Made by a program: the position numbers and the translations under genes. DNA of 64,000 nt from Calocera cornea HHB12733 (Eukaryota; Basidiomycota; Dacrymycetes; Dacrymycetales; Dacrymycetaceae): the NCBI GenBank assembly GCA_001632435.1, contig KV423944.1, forward strand, positions 165,215-229,214. Direction: 5' to 3'. This document shows, one piece after another, positions 1 to 14,118 of this stretch (position 1 is the stretch's first letter; each line of letters opens with the position of its first letter). Under the pieces are notes generated by a model, which did not search any database, had not been told where the DNA came from, and saw only the letters and a list, made by a program, of their open reading frames with translations.

Positions 1-2393
<2,393 letters not shown>

Positions 2394-3526
2394 TCACTGC
2401 GGCTTCTTGTACGGGTGCACCTTCCTCCAGTGCTGGGCAATCTCCTTCCTCGTCGCGATCCACACGTCCGGCTTGTCCTTGATATACGCCATGAAGTCCC
2501 TGAGGCCCTTCGTCCTCCCTGCGCGGCCGGTGATCCTGCAGTGCAAGCCGATGCTCATCATGACCGGCTTGCCCTTCTTGCCCTCCTCATACATGAGGTC
2601 GAACGAGTCCTTCGCATACGTGAAGAAGTCCGTCGCAGTCACGAACCCGGGCGTCATGTGGTACTTGGCGTCGTTCACGTCGATCGTGTAGGGCAGGATC
2701 AGCAGGCCCTTGTCCGTCTCCGGCGAGGGAGGGATGCCGCACGCGACGGGGTCGATGTAGTACGGCAGCTCGTCGTTGCTGCAAAGCTGTCAGCCCTCCC
2801 ATTCCGCACACATTGAGAGAAAGTGACGCACTAGTCATCCGAGTCGTAAAAATCGCCGAGCAGCCCACGCTCCTCGTACACCTTCCAGCATATCCTCCGT
2901 GTAAACTCGCTGTGCCGGCCCGTGTACCACCCGACGGGCGGGGAGTTGCTCGGCGAGTTCTTCTGGATGATGTCGATCAGTGAGTTGATCTGCTTCTCCT
3001 CGTCCGCCTCAGGCATATCATTGTAGTCGATCCAACTAAGTCTGTTTCAGCACGACTCCATAGGGGTTGTAGAAAGAGACGCGCCGGTGGGAGTGACTGG
3101 CTACCTCGCACCCGATACTCTCCATAGCAGCAACAACCTGCGGGTTGAGCTCCACCGCACGGCCAACAGCCCACGAGGTGAAGCGCATGCCGAACTCCTC
3201 GAATGCCCTAAGGACGCGCCAGAAGCCAACGCGCGAGCCGTACTCGAAGTTGCTCTCCACGCCGCGGTTACGAGCGGCCTTGGCTTGCATACGAGGATGG
3301 ACACCGGACTGAGGATGGACGGTCAGCGCTGATAGTATACAGCTGCCGTGGAGAAGCGCACCTCGGTCAGGTACGTCTCGCAGTACTCGTCGCCGTTCGT
3401 GAGTGAGTACTCTCCACCCTCCTCGTAGTTGAGCACAAAGGACACCGCGATCTTGGCGCCGTTCGGCCACTTGGGGTCGGGAGGGGACGGCCCGTAGCCA
3501 ACGAGGTCGCGATCGGGGTAGGGCAT
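2394..3526 (-). CDS. PuuE-type allantoinase / polysaccharide deacetylase (NodB-fold) family protein
   Basis: 326-aa NodB-fold protein. Exons are 3526-3362, 3308-3085, 3035-2832 and 2778-2394. Its landmarks match metal-independent PuuE allantoinases, which hydrolyse allantoin in purine breakdown, rather than secreted chitin deacetylases: RDLVGYGPSPPDPKWP near the N-terminus, AVSFVLNYEEGGE, FEYGSRVGFWR, EVASHSHRWIDYNDM, GWYTGR and DFYDSDDYNDELPYY. There is no signal peptide, consistent with a cytosolic enzyme. The family also contains general polysaccharide deacetylases, so activity is inferred. Intron 2 (3084-3036, 49 nt) only restores the frame and the conserved HSHRWIDY motif if a GC donor is used. 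A minus-strand TATAAAG at 3607-3601 lies 75 nt upstream of the ATG. Confidence 0.85.
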
Positions 3527-4376
3527 ATTGGCAGGTGCTGGGTCGGCGGCACAGAGGCAGAAGCAGCAGCAGGAGCTCGAGTTGTGGGGCCGCTGGCCGA
3601 CTTTATACGCCGGCCCCTATCGTCGACCAGCTCACATCCCGGCCGTCCGGCTCGCCTCCATCTGGCCCGGCTCACGGGCCATGGCTCGCCGCGGCATACC
3701 ATACGGCTTCGCAGGCCGCGCATAGAGAGGCGCCATCGGGCCTTGGGTTCGTCGACGCGTCGCAGGTGGTGTCTGAGCGGGAAGCCGGGTTTGGTGAGGG
3801 ACCAGGGTCCCACCTCCGCCGACGACCGTGTCACTTTGGTGTTCACGAGCAGGTCTCACTCGACTGGACTGCCAGGGCCGTCGATAGAGGGCGGGGCCGG
3901 GTAGGCGTAACCCGCTGAGTGAGTAGCCTGAGATAGGATGTCTGCAAATGGTTGTCATTATCATGGCGTTGGATGGGTTTAATCGCTGCTGTCCAATCAG
4001 TGCCGCACGCCGATATGGGAATGCTGGGGAAGATAGATCCGCCTCCCTCTGGCAAAGCTTGGCACTGGGTGGAGATTAAAGTGTCTCACGGCCTAAATGG
4101 CATCGCAGGGAATGGTACGGGGACGGTCTGAACTGAAATGTACGCCACTGATTGGTACGGGTCAACTCAGTGCTGTACCAGTACGATAGGGGAGCACCGC
4201 GGGACCAGGCAGTTATCATCACACAGCGGCGCTGGTGCTACTTTGATCGACTGAAATGCCATTTTGGAGTTGGTAACAACAGGTGGAGATGAGAAATTGG
4301 AGAGCTACGTATGCTATCGTACAACATGCGCCGATGACTAGGTTCGCATCTAGGCAACATCCAGTGCCAACGCCGC
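3527..4376. other. Intergenic: promoter of the deacetylase gene and 3' flank of the multicopper oxidase
   Basis: 850 bp without a recognisable gene. Apart from the TATA box at 3601-3607 I see no repeat or RNA gene. Confidence 0.6.
3601..3607 (-). promoter_or_regulatory. TATA box of the allantoinase-like gene
   Basis: TATAAAG on the minus strand, 75 nt upstream of the start codon at 3526, a normal distance for a basidiomycete core promoter. Confidence 0.6.
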
Positions 4377-6543
4377 TTAAGGCGCCGCGTTCTTCTTCCC
4401 CGGGAAAAGCTTCTTCATCATGCCAATCTTGCTGCTCTTTTTCAGCTTGGCCTCGTACTCGGCCTGCGCAAGCTCCTCGCGCTCGTCGTCGTGGAAGGGG
4501 TTCATCGCGTACCAGACGACGGCAACGCAGCCAGCGATCGCAGAGAGAATACAGCCAGCGAGTGCACCCTTCGCCTTCGATGTCCAGCCGAAGAGGTACC
4601 ATTGAGGGAAGGGGCCGACCGGCTCGCCAGCGAAGTCGGTCGTAGAGTTCAGACCAACCACGTTGCCGGTGTACGGGATGTTCTGGGCAGCACACTGATC
4701 CAGCATGGCCTGAGGGACCTTCAGTTTCTGCTGCGCCTGGAGCGGCGCCTCAATGAAGATGGCAGCGAGACCGGCCTCCAGATGCCACTCGATGTGGCAA
4801 TCTAAGCAATGTAAGTTTCTCGGATGCGTCATACGTGGCAGAACACTCACGGAAGATCCAGGTTCCGGGGTTATCAGCGCGGAAGCGGACCTTTACCAGG
4901 CCGCCGGCGGGGACCATGACGGTATCGCGGCGCATGGGATTCGCCTGTTCCTCGTACAGCGGCGGGTTGACGGTGGTATCATTGGAGAGAACATCGTTGG
5001 AGAGGTAGATGACCTGGAACTTGTGGCCGTGCAAATGGAACGGGTGGTTATCGACGTGCCAGTTGTACAAGTTGAGCTCGACGTTGTCGAGGTAGTTCAG
5101 GACAAACGCGTTGGTCTGCGCACCGTAGATGGCCGGATTGACAGCGTTGCTTCCCATGGACAGCTGGGTGAAGATGGATGGAACGGGCGGCATGTCGTAA
5201 GTGAGGTTGTTGAACGAGCCGTAGTTGATACCGTTGTCGTAAGCATCGAACCAGATGTTCATGTCGATCGACTGGTCAGCAGGGACATTGGCCTGGACCT
5301 CGAGGGGAGTGAAGACGGTGTCATTCCACGTGGGGTAGCTGTCATAGTATATCGGTTCCGGAAGGGACAGGGAAGAGTCGTAAACAATATGAGACGTGAT
5401 GTCTGAGATGCTGTTAGTGGAGGTCAGAAGTGGAAACAATATGCGTACTCAGAATGAGCCCGTCGGGGATAGTGTCAAACATCTCTCCGTCCATGTTCAT
5501 CATGATAGGCCAGTTCTGAGAGGTGTCGTTTCTGGCCTGGACGAGGATAGAGTAACGCTGAGCAGCTGTGACCCAAATGTGCTCAATGGGGTACGGGGTG
5601 ACTTCGGTCCCGTCCACTTCGATGACGCTCATGGTGTGCCCGGCAATGGAGAAGTAGAACATCGCGAACGCGGCCTGGTTGATGAGGCGAAGTCGGTATG
5701 TCTTGCCAGGCTCGAAGTTGACGACGGCACCAGTCTTGTTGCCAGCGCTGACACCTGTTCCGGCCGAGATGGCATCATTGCTCTCCATGTACACCAGAGG
5801 ATTACCATGCGCCATGTATGCAATGGCACCAGCTATGGTCACATTCTTGATGAGTAATGATATATTGGGTGAGGGAGAGGCACATACTTGGGATGGGCTC
5901 AGCGCCAGTGGGATTGAACATGTTCAGGTACGTATCCAGCAGATCGGAATGTTGCTCATGGTACCAATCGCCCATGACGATGGTATACTCATCATCATAC
6001 GTGAATGGCTCAGACGGAGGATTGATGACGAGGGGAGTGCGAAGGCCGTCGACGTATTGCCCGAGGTAATGACCGTGAATCCAGTAGGTGCCGGACTGGA
6101 GATCAGTCGGGATTTCGTAGTCCAGGGTCGCGCCAGGTTGAATGGGGCTGGGGGCTGGTCAGCATATGGGAGCAGCAGCCACATCGGAAGCATACCATTG
6201 GGTGACGAAGACTGCACCATCGAAGTACGACGAGCCGTTGAAGAAGATACCGTGAGAGTGAATGCCAGTGCCGACGTCGCCGAGCCCGTTGGTGACGTGG
6301 ATGATGAGCTGGTCGCCCTGGGTCACGGTGATCAGCGGTGGTCTACCCGTCCAAGCCGTTATCAGCAATGCGGATATATAAGGTGAAACCAACCTACGGC
6401 CAAGTTCCGTTGACGCCGATGACACGGCGCTCGAACATAGCGTCAGGGTTGGCATTGGCGTATGAGATGTTCCACCAGTGCTCGGAGAGAGCTGCACGGG
6501 CGAGGCCGGCAAGAGCGGAAAGGGCGAGGAACGAGGACAGCAT
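4377..6543 (-). CDS. Fet3-like multicopper oxidase, membrane-anchored
   Basis: 637-aa multicopper oxidase, the length of yeast Fet3. Exons are 6543-6398, 6342-6196, 6147-5888, 5832-5449, 5402-4851 and 4801-4377. A signal peptide (MLSSFLALSALAGLARA) precedes three cupredoxin domains. Copper motifs appear in order: GIHSHG, WIHGHYLGQY, HPFHLHGHKF and HCHIEWHLEAGL (Cys ligand with Leu at the axial position). A C-terminal membrane helix (GALAGCILSAIAGCVAVVWYA) is followed by a basic cytosolic tail, as in Fet3 ferroxidases that partner an Ftr1 permease; no permease is in the window. Two departures: the first motif is HSHG instead of HWHG, and the residue after GQY is Val where yeast Fet3 has iron-binding Glu185. 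Ferroxidase activity is therefore uncertain, and it may be a laccase-like or ferroxidase/laccase relative. Confidence 0.9.
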
Positions 6544-7313
6544 GGCGATCAGGTCCGCTCAGTCTTGGGGGGAAGAGCAGAGCAGTGGGAGACCTGAGAG
6601 CTTTGCGCCGCAAATTGAGGTCGTTAAATATGAGCGATCTTATCGTTAACTGATACGATTAGATCGGCTTGATCACGGCTAGATTATCGTGCTCGTACGA
6701 TTTTCAGGTGGGCGACCCCCAGAGGCAGGAGTGCACCGGGAGAGCAATGTGCCAGTGGTGCAGATTTTCGTGCTCGGGAACAGCATGGAGAGCACGAACG
6801 AGGAGGAATGAGGTGGTGGGAACCAAGTTCTAGCGGTGACCGAAACGCCTTACGGAGTAAGGGTTCTGCGCACTTCTCGCGGAAGCATCTGGGAAGCACC
6901 ATAACCGAGGAGAAGCCATCACGCCAGCGCGTTGTCGGGAGCTTGGACCGCCAATGCCGGGCCAGCTGTTTGCGCCGGTCCATTGTCCGGGAACGGGAAG
7001 TTCACTCGGGGTCCCTGACGCTATCGTACACCCGATAATCGGCGATTGCTGGCTGGTCGGCACGAGGCCCCTTCGGAGATTCGTGATCAGGCGATTCATG
7101 ATCTAATCACGAAGCCATTAGAAGGGCTTGTCCCTCGGCCTCGTCGTGTTAGGAAAGTCCTGTTGCTATGATTGGAAGTGTACAGTTGTGCCCTCATGGT
7201 ATGTATCATACATCTTGTACAAATCGGCGCCCCGCTGCTCACGCCCCCGCCTCTTTATGTTGCTTGGTAAAGGCACCCGCTGTGCATTGCCACACGCACT
7301 CCGCTCCGCCTCA
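6544..7313. other. Intergenic: multicopper oxidase promoter and makorin 3' flank
   Basis: 770 bp, moderately AT-richer than its neighbours. No protein or RNA gene is recognised. Short overlapping frames on both strands show no conserved motif. Confidence 0.55.
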
Positions 7314-9851
7314 TCACCCACTCCGCCTTTCCTGGCCCGCATCTCGCCTAAACAGGCCGGAAATGAAGCGCGAAGCCAAGCTCGAATTCGAGGCCGCGCT
7401 GCCCGGCATCGACAGGTTGCCAAGGGCCTCTTCCTGCGCAGCAGACGGCCCCCACTCAGCCCTCATATCCTCGGACAGCGACAGTCGCCGCAAGTACGGT
7501 GGCCGTGGCGGGCTGCCCACGACGCGCGTATTACCGCTGCTATTCGCGGCAGTCGCCGAGGCGGAACCGGAGGAAGACAGAGGAAGTGTGGAGGTCGGGG
7601 ATGCCAGGTGTGAGTGTGCAAATGCGGCTTCCGGGGCGCCTCGGGAAGAGCCCGCGGTTCGCAGGACGGGAATGACAGGGCGGGAAGCTGCCCCATCAGG
7701 CACTAGTCGAACGCGCGTGCGGAGCTCGTCCTGCAATTGCAGTTGTGCCTGCTCCAACGTGAGAGACGAGAATGGCGAGACCTGGGAAGCGCCTGCGAAA
7801 CCGCAAATAAATCAGTTCAAAAATAGCCCCAGAGCTATCGCACAATCACACACGTACCGGTATGCACCGCACGCCTCCCTCGGCCGGGAGACGGCACAGC
7901 GGGGGCGTCGCCCCACTCGTCCGCTTCCTCATCTTCGCTCTCCTCATCAGAACCGTCGCTAAGCTCCGACTCGGACGACTCCGACTCGTCCATCGCCCTG
8001 CTGTCCCGGCGGGAACCCGGGCTGGGTGCCTGGGCGGTTTCCGCCCCACCGACAGAGGCCGCCCGCGCACGCACAGGAGCCAGCGCCGCTCCTTCCAGTG
8101 AAACGTGCGCAGGAGCAGCAGCAAACCGCCGCACCCTCGCCTCCCGCATCTCGTCGTTCGTCGGCCCTTCCTCCACTTCCAGCTCCTCTTCCAAAGACGC
8201 TTCTTCAGCAGACTCGAGCTCCTCCGCCGACTCCTCAGACTCAGACGAGTCCGTCACATCGTCCAGCGCGGGCGGCTCGTCCCCACCATGCACACTCGCA
8301 GGGGCGGACCTGGCGGCACTCGGGTGTGGGCTGGGCGGGCGCGGGCCGTAGTAGCTTGATCGCCTAGAGCTGGACCGGCCAGGCGGGGAACGCGCCTCCT
8401 CCGCCTCGCCCGCCTCCTCTTCCGGGTCCGGCTCAGCGCGCCCGCTCTCGCTCGCTGGAGCGCTCCGTGCCGCCACGGGATGTGGCGATGGCGGGCGGGG
8501 GCCGAAGTAGCTGTGCGGAGTGCGCTCCCGCTCCCGCTGTGGCGACCTCTGTGCAAGCGGGTCCGGGATGGAAGGGCGGAACATCTGAAAGCTCGGCATG
8601 AGCTCGTCGTCGTCCCCGTCGTCGAAGTAGTTGCCGTCCAGGTTGTTCGCGAGCGTCGACAGCAAGCGCCGGATCGTGTTCATCTCCTGATAGCTGCGTC
8701 CCGGGCCCGGAGGCGGCGGCAGAGGACCCTCGACGCCTGCGGGCGGGCCCTGGGTGGAGATGTCCCAGCCGAAGCCGGCGAAGAGTTCTCGCCAGAAACC
8801 GTCCGTCTCGAGCTCGCGCCTTATGTCGGCCCCGCTGTGTCCCGCCATCCCAGCGGTGAACACGGCATCGGTGAGAAGCTCGAGGTTGTGCCCAAACTGC
8901 GAGCGCCGCTGCCGCTGCGTCCGGTCGCGGTGCACCGTCATGTAGTAGTCGGCGCCGTGCGGGAAGACGTGAACGTCCCCAGTCGGGAGCTTGTGATCGT
9001 AGAAGCAGTCCTTGCCGTAGGGGCAGTAGGGGCGCGGCGGGTTCATTGCCAGCGAGCGTGCGAAGTAGCGGCACGGCACGCGCGCCATGCTCGCCTTATA
9101 GGCGGCGATCATCTCCTGCTTCTTGGGATGGCCTTCTGGGTAGAACTACGGCTGAGGATTAGCAGAGCGCATGGATAAGAGTACAGTGACTCACCTGTGA
9201 CGAAGGAGTGATGTACCGCGATGGCACCCTGCACACCGGGCACGCCTTGACCACCCCCGACTCGAGCATCGACACCTCCTTGTCCTTGACATCCCTCCAC
9301 CCCCTCATGCACGCCAGGCAGAACACATGGCTGCACCCAGCTATCCAATCGTCAGCACAATCCCAACACCACGCGGCGACCAACGCACCCAAGAGCCCAT
9401 ACTGCAGCGGCTTGTCATAGCAGATCATACATGCCAGCTCGTCCAGATCATCGTCATCTTCTTGTTGCACCGTAGGTGGTCCCTCGCTCGCGACCGGCTC
9501 AGCAGGGCGACTCGAAGGACCTGCCTCCGGTGCCACTGGTGCGTCGCTCACATGGCGGTACCAGCAGTCGGCGCCTCTCTTACAGTAGCCTGTGCGCTTA
9601 TCAGCCCACCCCGAGCACCAGGGTTTCCAAGCACACTCACCAGCGACGTAGTACCTGCATACCTGACGCTCCTGATGCGGCGTCTTTGTCGCCTCCTCGC
9701 TATGTCGGAACTTGCAGCGCTCGCCGGCGTAGCACCCGCCGGGCATGGCGATGTACCTGCATAGGGGGCGGACTGGCCTGGCAGGCAGTGCTGGGAGTGC
9801 GCTGGTTGACGGGGCGGCGGAGTGGCCTCCAGAGCGGGGAGGCGGGGGCAT
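7314..9851 (-). CDS. Makorin-type RING / CCCH zinc-finger protein (probable E3 ubiquitin ligase)
   Basis: 774-aa protein from exons 9851-9641, 9589-9389, 9340-9195, 9145-7858 and 7792-7314. The order is two CCCH fingers (LCRYIAMPGGCYAGERCKFRH and CRYYVAGYCKRGADCWYRH), a C3HC4 RING (starting CMICYDKP, then CSHVFCLACMRGW and CPVCRVP), then a third CCCH finger (CRYFARSL...CPYGKDCFYDH). This CCCH-CCCH-RING-CCCH layout is that of makorins, RNA-binding E3 ligases. After about residue 250 comes a long acidic Ser/Glu- and Pro-rich tail, much longer than animal makorins, with a repeated YFGPRPPSPHP / YYGPRPPSPHP element. The intron 9388-9341 (48 nt) sits inside the RING and contains no stop in frame. 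The start was taken at 9851 because upstream codons in the same frame show no conserved features. Confidence 0.88.
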
Positions 9852-10454
9852 GTATGTGGATGGTGGTCGTATGTGAGTGGGTGATGGGTGGGTGGTGAGT
9901 GGGTGGGCGGGACAGGGACTTGGCCGTCGTCGTGACTGCCGGGGCTGGATGGCGGAATGGCGCGCCTGCCCTGGCCCGCCGAGGCGGCGCACGGCACGCG
10001 GAGGCAATCGCGTGATGTTACGGGGGCCGGCGCATGATAGTCGCGGAGCGCTGGCACCCCGGCCGTCACAGTCACGTTTGGGCGGTTGCGCGTTTGATCG
10101 ATGGCACTCGACACAACAATCTTTTGTTTCGGGATACTGTAACTTACACACGGGGTGATCTGCGAAGCGTTCCTCGAGTGGAGAGATCGGTTGGGCACTG
10201 GGCACTCAATGAGAGTGAATAACAGCTTGCATCGTCTATGGATGCTATTGATGTGATTAGATCATCGTCTCGCCTGCTCTCCGCGGCCTGCACCGCACAT
10301 TGCCAACACAAGGCCCCAGTCCAAGTATGGCCTTGTCCTGCAGGCCGACGTGCCCGCACGATCCCGAGCTGCACCCAGCCCGTGTGTAGCGTGCAGCTGC
10401 CGACCTCCCCGCACACAGCAGTAGTACGTGCCAGCCAGCCACCCGGCGCTCTCT
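9852..10454. other. Intergenic: makorin promoter and pyridoxal kinase 3' flank
   Basis: 603 bp between head of the makorin gene and tail of the kinase gene. No feature beyond ordinary GC-rich promoter-like sequence is seen. Confidence 0.5.
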
Positions 10455-11802
10455 CTATGCGTGCTGCGCCCAGAACCCCTCCCACGGGATCATCCTCCCC
10501 TCGCCCTTCCCGCCCTGCCCGGGGTTGAGGATATAGTCCCTCCCCTGGATCAGCCTCAGCTCCCGCGCCCTCATCCGCCTCACCCTCCGCTCCGCATCCC
10601 GCAAGTCTAGCTCCGGGTCCGTCTCCGGCCGCTCCTGCTCCGGCAGGGACTGCACGTAGTGGTGCGTGCTGATGAGGATTGCCTGCACGCTTGAGGTCGC
10701 GAACGCCGTGGCGCGCGAGAGGGGCGTGTCGGGCTCCTGCGGTGGTGGGGAGGAGGGCGAGGGGAAGTGCGCGAGCACGAGGGCGGAGAAGAGGTCTCCC
10801 ACGCCGGAGAAGTAGCCCCGGATGCGCTTGACGCTCCCTACATGCACCACCGACACATTCCCCACTGTGCGTTCAGGCTCGGGGAGCAGGGAGGAGCACA
10901 CGACGAGCTGGGTATCTCCCGCGTAGGGCGAGGTGGGCGAGACGCCGTTCGGCTGCAGGTCGCCCCGGATTGTCGGGGGGAGGGCGGCGGAGACGGAGGC
11001 GGTGGGGAGGAGGGAGGAGATGACGACGTGCGGGACGCCGTGCTGTATGTGAAGGCTCCGGAGCGCTTCTTGGAGCGCAGCGGGGGAGTCGAGCTTCACC
11101 CCTGTCAGGAGCCTGCCATGCATCAGTTCTGCGGCCAGATGCACGCAGCTGTAGCGGAATGACGCACTCCACCTCGAACCAGTTCGGCGTGATGATCGTC
11201 GCGCAATCCAGCAAGTCCTTGTATATCGGCACGCACTCGGGCGCAACATAGATCTTGTTATCGTCGCCCATCACCGCTGCGCCAACGACATCAGCCGCGC
11301 TCTCTACACATCTTATGCCCAGAAGAACGCACGGTCAAGCAGGTAGATGAGCTCCGGGTTCCTCGCATGCAGCTTCCTCGCCAGGTCCGCAACGACCATC
11401 AACGCTGGCGCCCCCGGTACATACCCTTCACACCGCTATCAGCCTGTCCCCTCTCAAGAGCAAGCCAGCGCACAAACGCACCGGTCAGCAGCCTGCCCAT
11501 CCTGAGCAGGCCGTTCTCCTCCAGCCCCTGGAGGATGCTCGCCAGCTGGTCCGCGTCCGTCCGCGTGCCCTTGAGCCGCCCGTAGCCAGAGTGGTTCGAG
11601 AACTGCACGGTGTTCACCACGTCCACGTCGTACCCCAGCAGCTGGAGGGGGAACGTCGCGGCGCGGTTGCCTGCGGGGGATCAGCGGCTGTCGGCTGCTG
11701 CTGGGGATGTGGGAGGGAGGGAGGGAAGGAGGGAGAGGGCGCACCGACATAGCCGCTGCAGACGTGGCTCTGGATGCTGAGCACCCGGTTGTGCGTGTCC
11801 AT
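10455..11802 (-). CDS. Pyridoxal / pyridoxine kinase (PdxK/Bud16 family)
   Basis: 368-aa ribokinase-fold kinase that phosphorylates vitamin B6 vitamers to make pyridoxal phosphate. Exons are 11802-11745, 11670-11482, 11425-11333, 11276-11168 and 11112-10455. Signatures are the N-terminal RVLSIQSHVCSGYVGN (binding-site Ser and SGYVGN), FSNHSGYG, YLLDPVMGDDNKIYV, the ITPNWFEVELLTG segment, and the anion-hole/catalytic GYFSGVGDLFSALVLAHF containing the GxGD aspartate. The C-terminal region after about residue 230 carries a Pro/Ser-rich insertion and an Arg/Glu-rich stretch. All splice sites restore these motifs. Cytosolic, no targeting signal seen. The AKR-family neighbour may reduce aldehydes, and some members of that family act as pyridoxal reductases, but a link is only inference. 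Confidence 0.92.
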
Positions 11803-12098
11803 CCCTTTCCGCAGCTCGTAACAAGTCCAGCAGGCACCGGCAGCAACAGCTAGGTAAGGGAGAAAGCTAGAAATACAGCGTCTATGAACGGCAGATACGG
11901 GCGGGGTGGGCTGCCCGCAATGCTCGCATGCACCAATTTTAGCTCCGCGGATCCGCCGGCCGGCGCGGGCGCTTGGGAGGCGCCGACCGGAGTCTGCCGT
12001 GCAACTCGCCGCTGCGCCAGGCTTGATACAGTATGAACATTCCCGCTCCTTTTTTCTCTTTTCCTTTCCTCTGCTTCTATTCTACTCTACAACACAGA

Positions 12099-13489
12099 CT
12101 ACACATTGACATCCTTCATCATGGCCTCGGGGTACCTCGTCCCGGCCCTGGGGAAGCTATCGAGAATCTTGCGAATCTCCGCCATCTCCGCCGGCGTGAT
12201 GGTGACCTTGAGGCTGCCGAGGTTCTCCTTGAGCCGCTCGACGCGCGTCGTGCCCGGGATGGCGAGGATGCCGTCCCACTGCGCGTGCACCCAGGCGATC
12301 GCCAGCTGCGCGGGGGTCACGCCCTTCTGCTTGGCGAGCTTGGCGAGCTCCTCGACGAGCTCGACCTGCCGTCACACACAACACCCAGGGCGTCAGCACC
12401 GTACCGTAGCATATCCCTGCGTCACACAGAGAGATGGGGCAGAGGAGCAAGACGCACGTTCTTAGGGAAGTTCTCCTCGCTGAACCGCGGGTGCTTCCAC
12501 CGGTTGTCCGCGGGCGTCAGGTCCGCCCGGCTCTTCACGCTCCCGCTGATGAGCCCGCGCCCGAGCGGCGAGTACGCAACGAAGGCGATGCCGAGCTCCT
12601 TGCACGCGTCGAACAGACCGTTGGTCTCCGGGCCTGTCTCCCACAACTACGGGCGCGGCATCACCCCGCTGTCAATAGCGTACCAAGAACGCGCTGGGGG
12701 GAGCGGGGCACGCACGGAATACTCGATCTGCACCGCGGCGATCTTGACCACCTTATTCGCCCGGCGCAGGGTGTCGGCAGAGCACTCGGAGATGCCGACA
12801 TAGCGGATCTTGCCCGCCTCCTGCAGCTCCTTCAGCGCGCCCATCGTCTCCTCGATCGGGGTGTTCTTGTCCACGCGCTGCAACGTCAGTTAGCTACCAT
12901 CGCCCGAGCGAGGGAGGGTGATAGGGTGCACGCACGTGCTGGTAGTACAGCTGTCGGGCAAGTTAGTAGAGGCGCTGGGTGCACGGGGGAGAAGTGGGAG
13001 AGGGCGCACGTCAATGTAGTCCGTGCCCAGGGCCTTGAGCGAGCGCTCGCACGCCGCCTTGACGTACTCGGGCTTGCCGTTGATGACGCGGGAGCCGTCC
13101 TCGTTCTGCCAGTTGCCGAACTTGGTCGCTACACGGGCGGGGCAGGGTCAGCCCCTGTGTAGGGAGAAGGCGGGTGGGACGCACCGAGGAAGATGTCCTT
13201 GCGCGGGATGTTGCACTCCTTCAGGGCCTGGCCGATGAGCTCCTCGTTCTCCCACATGCGCTTATCGCCGTAGATGCTGGCCGTGCATCAGCCGCGCCTC
13301 GGGTCAGCCAGAAACGCGCACTCACTCGGCCGTGTCCCAGAAACGGCAGCCGAGCTCCCAGGCAGCCTTGAGCGTGGCGATGTTGCGCTCCGTGTCGCCC
13401 CAGCCGGCATACCACCCGCTCATGCCCATCGCGCCCAGGCCGGGGATGGGCACGTCGTCCGATCCGATCTTGCGCGTGGGGAGGGCCAT
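12099..13489 (-). CDS. Aldo-keto reductase (YakC/AKR13-like)
   Basis: 335-aa NADPH-dependent TIM-barrel oxidoreductase. Seven exons: 13489-13326, 13276-13185, 13128-13010, 12950-12936, 12877-12716, 12646-12458 and 12365-12099. The fourth is only 15 nt and encodes LYYQH, which carries the active-site His. The catalytic tetrad is visible: Asp and Tyr in [16 protein letters not shown], Lys in FLATKFGN and His in YYQHRVD. The family signatures [13 protein letters not shown] and [14 protein letters not shown] (NADP phosphate pocket) are present. The product is of usual length, cytosolic, with substrate unknown; yeast and fission-yeast relatives include pyridoxal reductases and general aldehyde reductases. 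A TATAAAG lies 101 nt upstream of the ATG. Confidence 0.93.
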
Positions 13490-14118
13490 CGCTTACTGTG
13501 CTCTTGACTGTTGGGCACGGGGAGGGGGCAGTGGAGGCGGGTAGGAACGCAGGAACGCAGGATGAGGCTTAAGCCCGACTGCATGCTGGCTTTATACCCC
13601 GCGCGCCCCGCAATCTCGTCGGGCGTCGGCGTTGCGCCGCGCCCCGGGCGGGCGGGTGGAGGAGCAAAGGGCCTTGCCACGTGGCGTGTCCATCTCGCCC
13701 GTCAGCGCCCTCTCCACTGCGCCGAATAGGGACAGCGTGGGCAGGATATCCCCGGCGGTACAGCAGGACAGTCACCTGATTGGTATGAACATGAACCTTG
13801 GCTGTTGTCGGAGGCCGGGCGCATATAAGAGGACGGCGGTCGATGGAATGAATGGTGGCTGGTGGCACCGCCCCGCGCGGCGGGTGCCCTCCTGCCCCCC
13901 TGCCCCGGCGCGTGCGTCTGTGCGCGGCTCGGCGTGGTGGGCGGGCCTTGGCCAGCCCGCCTTCAGTCCGTCCGCTCATTTGCCCGTCACTGAATCCATT
14001 CCCCCCTCGACCTCGACCTTTCTTTCCCTCTTTTGGACTCACAGCCTCGACAGACCACAGTCCCCGTGGAGCCACCGACCATACCCGCTTGATGCACGCC
14101 CGGCCGTAGCCGCGCCCT
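13490..14118. promoter_or_regulatory. Divergent promoter between aldo-keto reductase (-) and aspartic protease (+)
   Basis: 629 bp shared by two head-to-head genes. A minus-strand TATAAAG at 13596-13590 serves the reductase. A plus-strand TATAAG at 13824-13829 lies 295 nt before the protease ATG, suggesting a longer leader there, with a pyrimidine-rich segment around 14000-14060. Confidence 0.55.
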
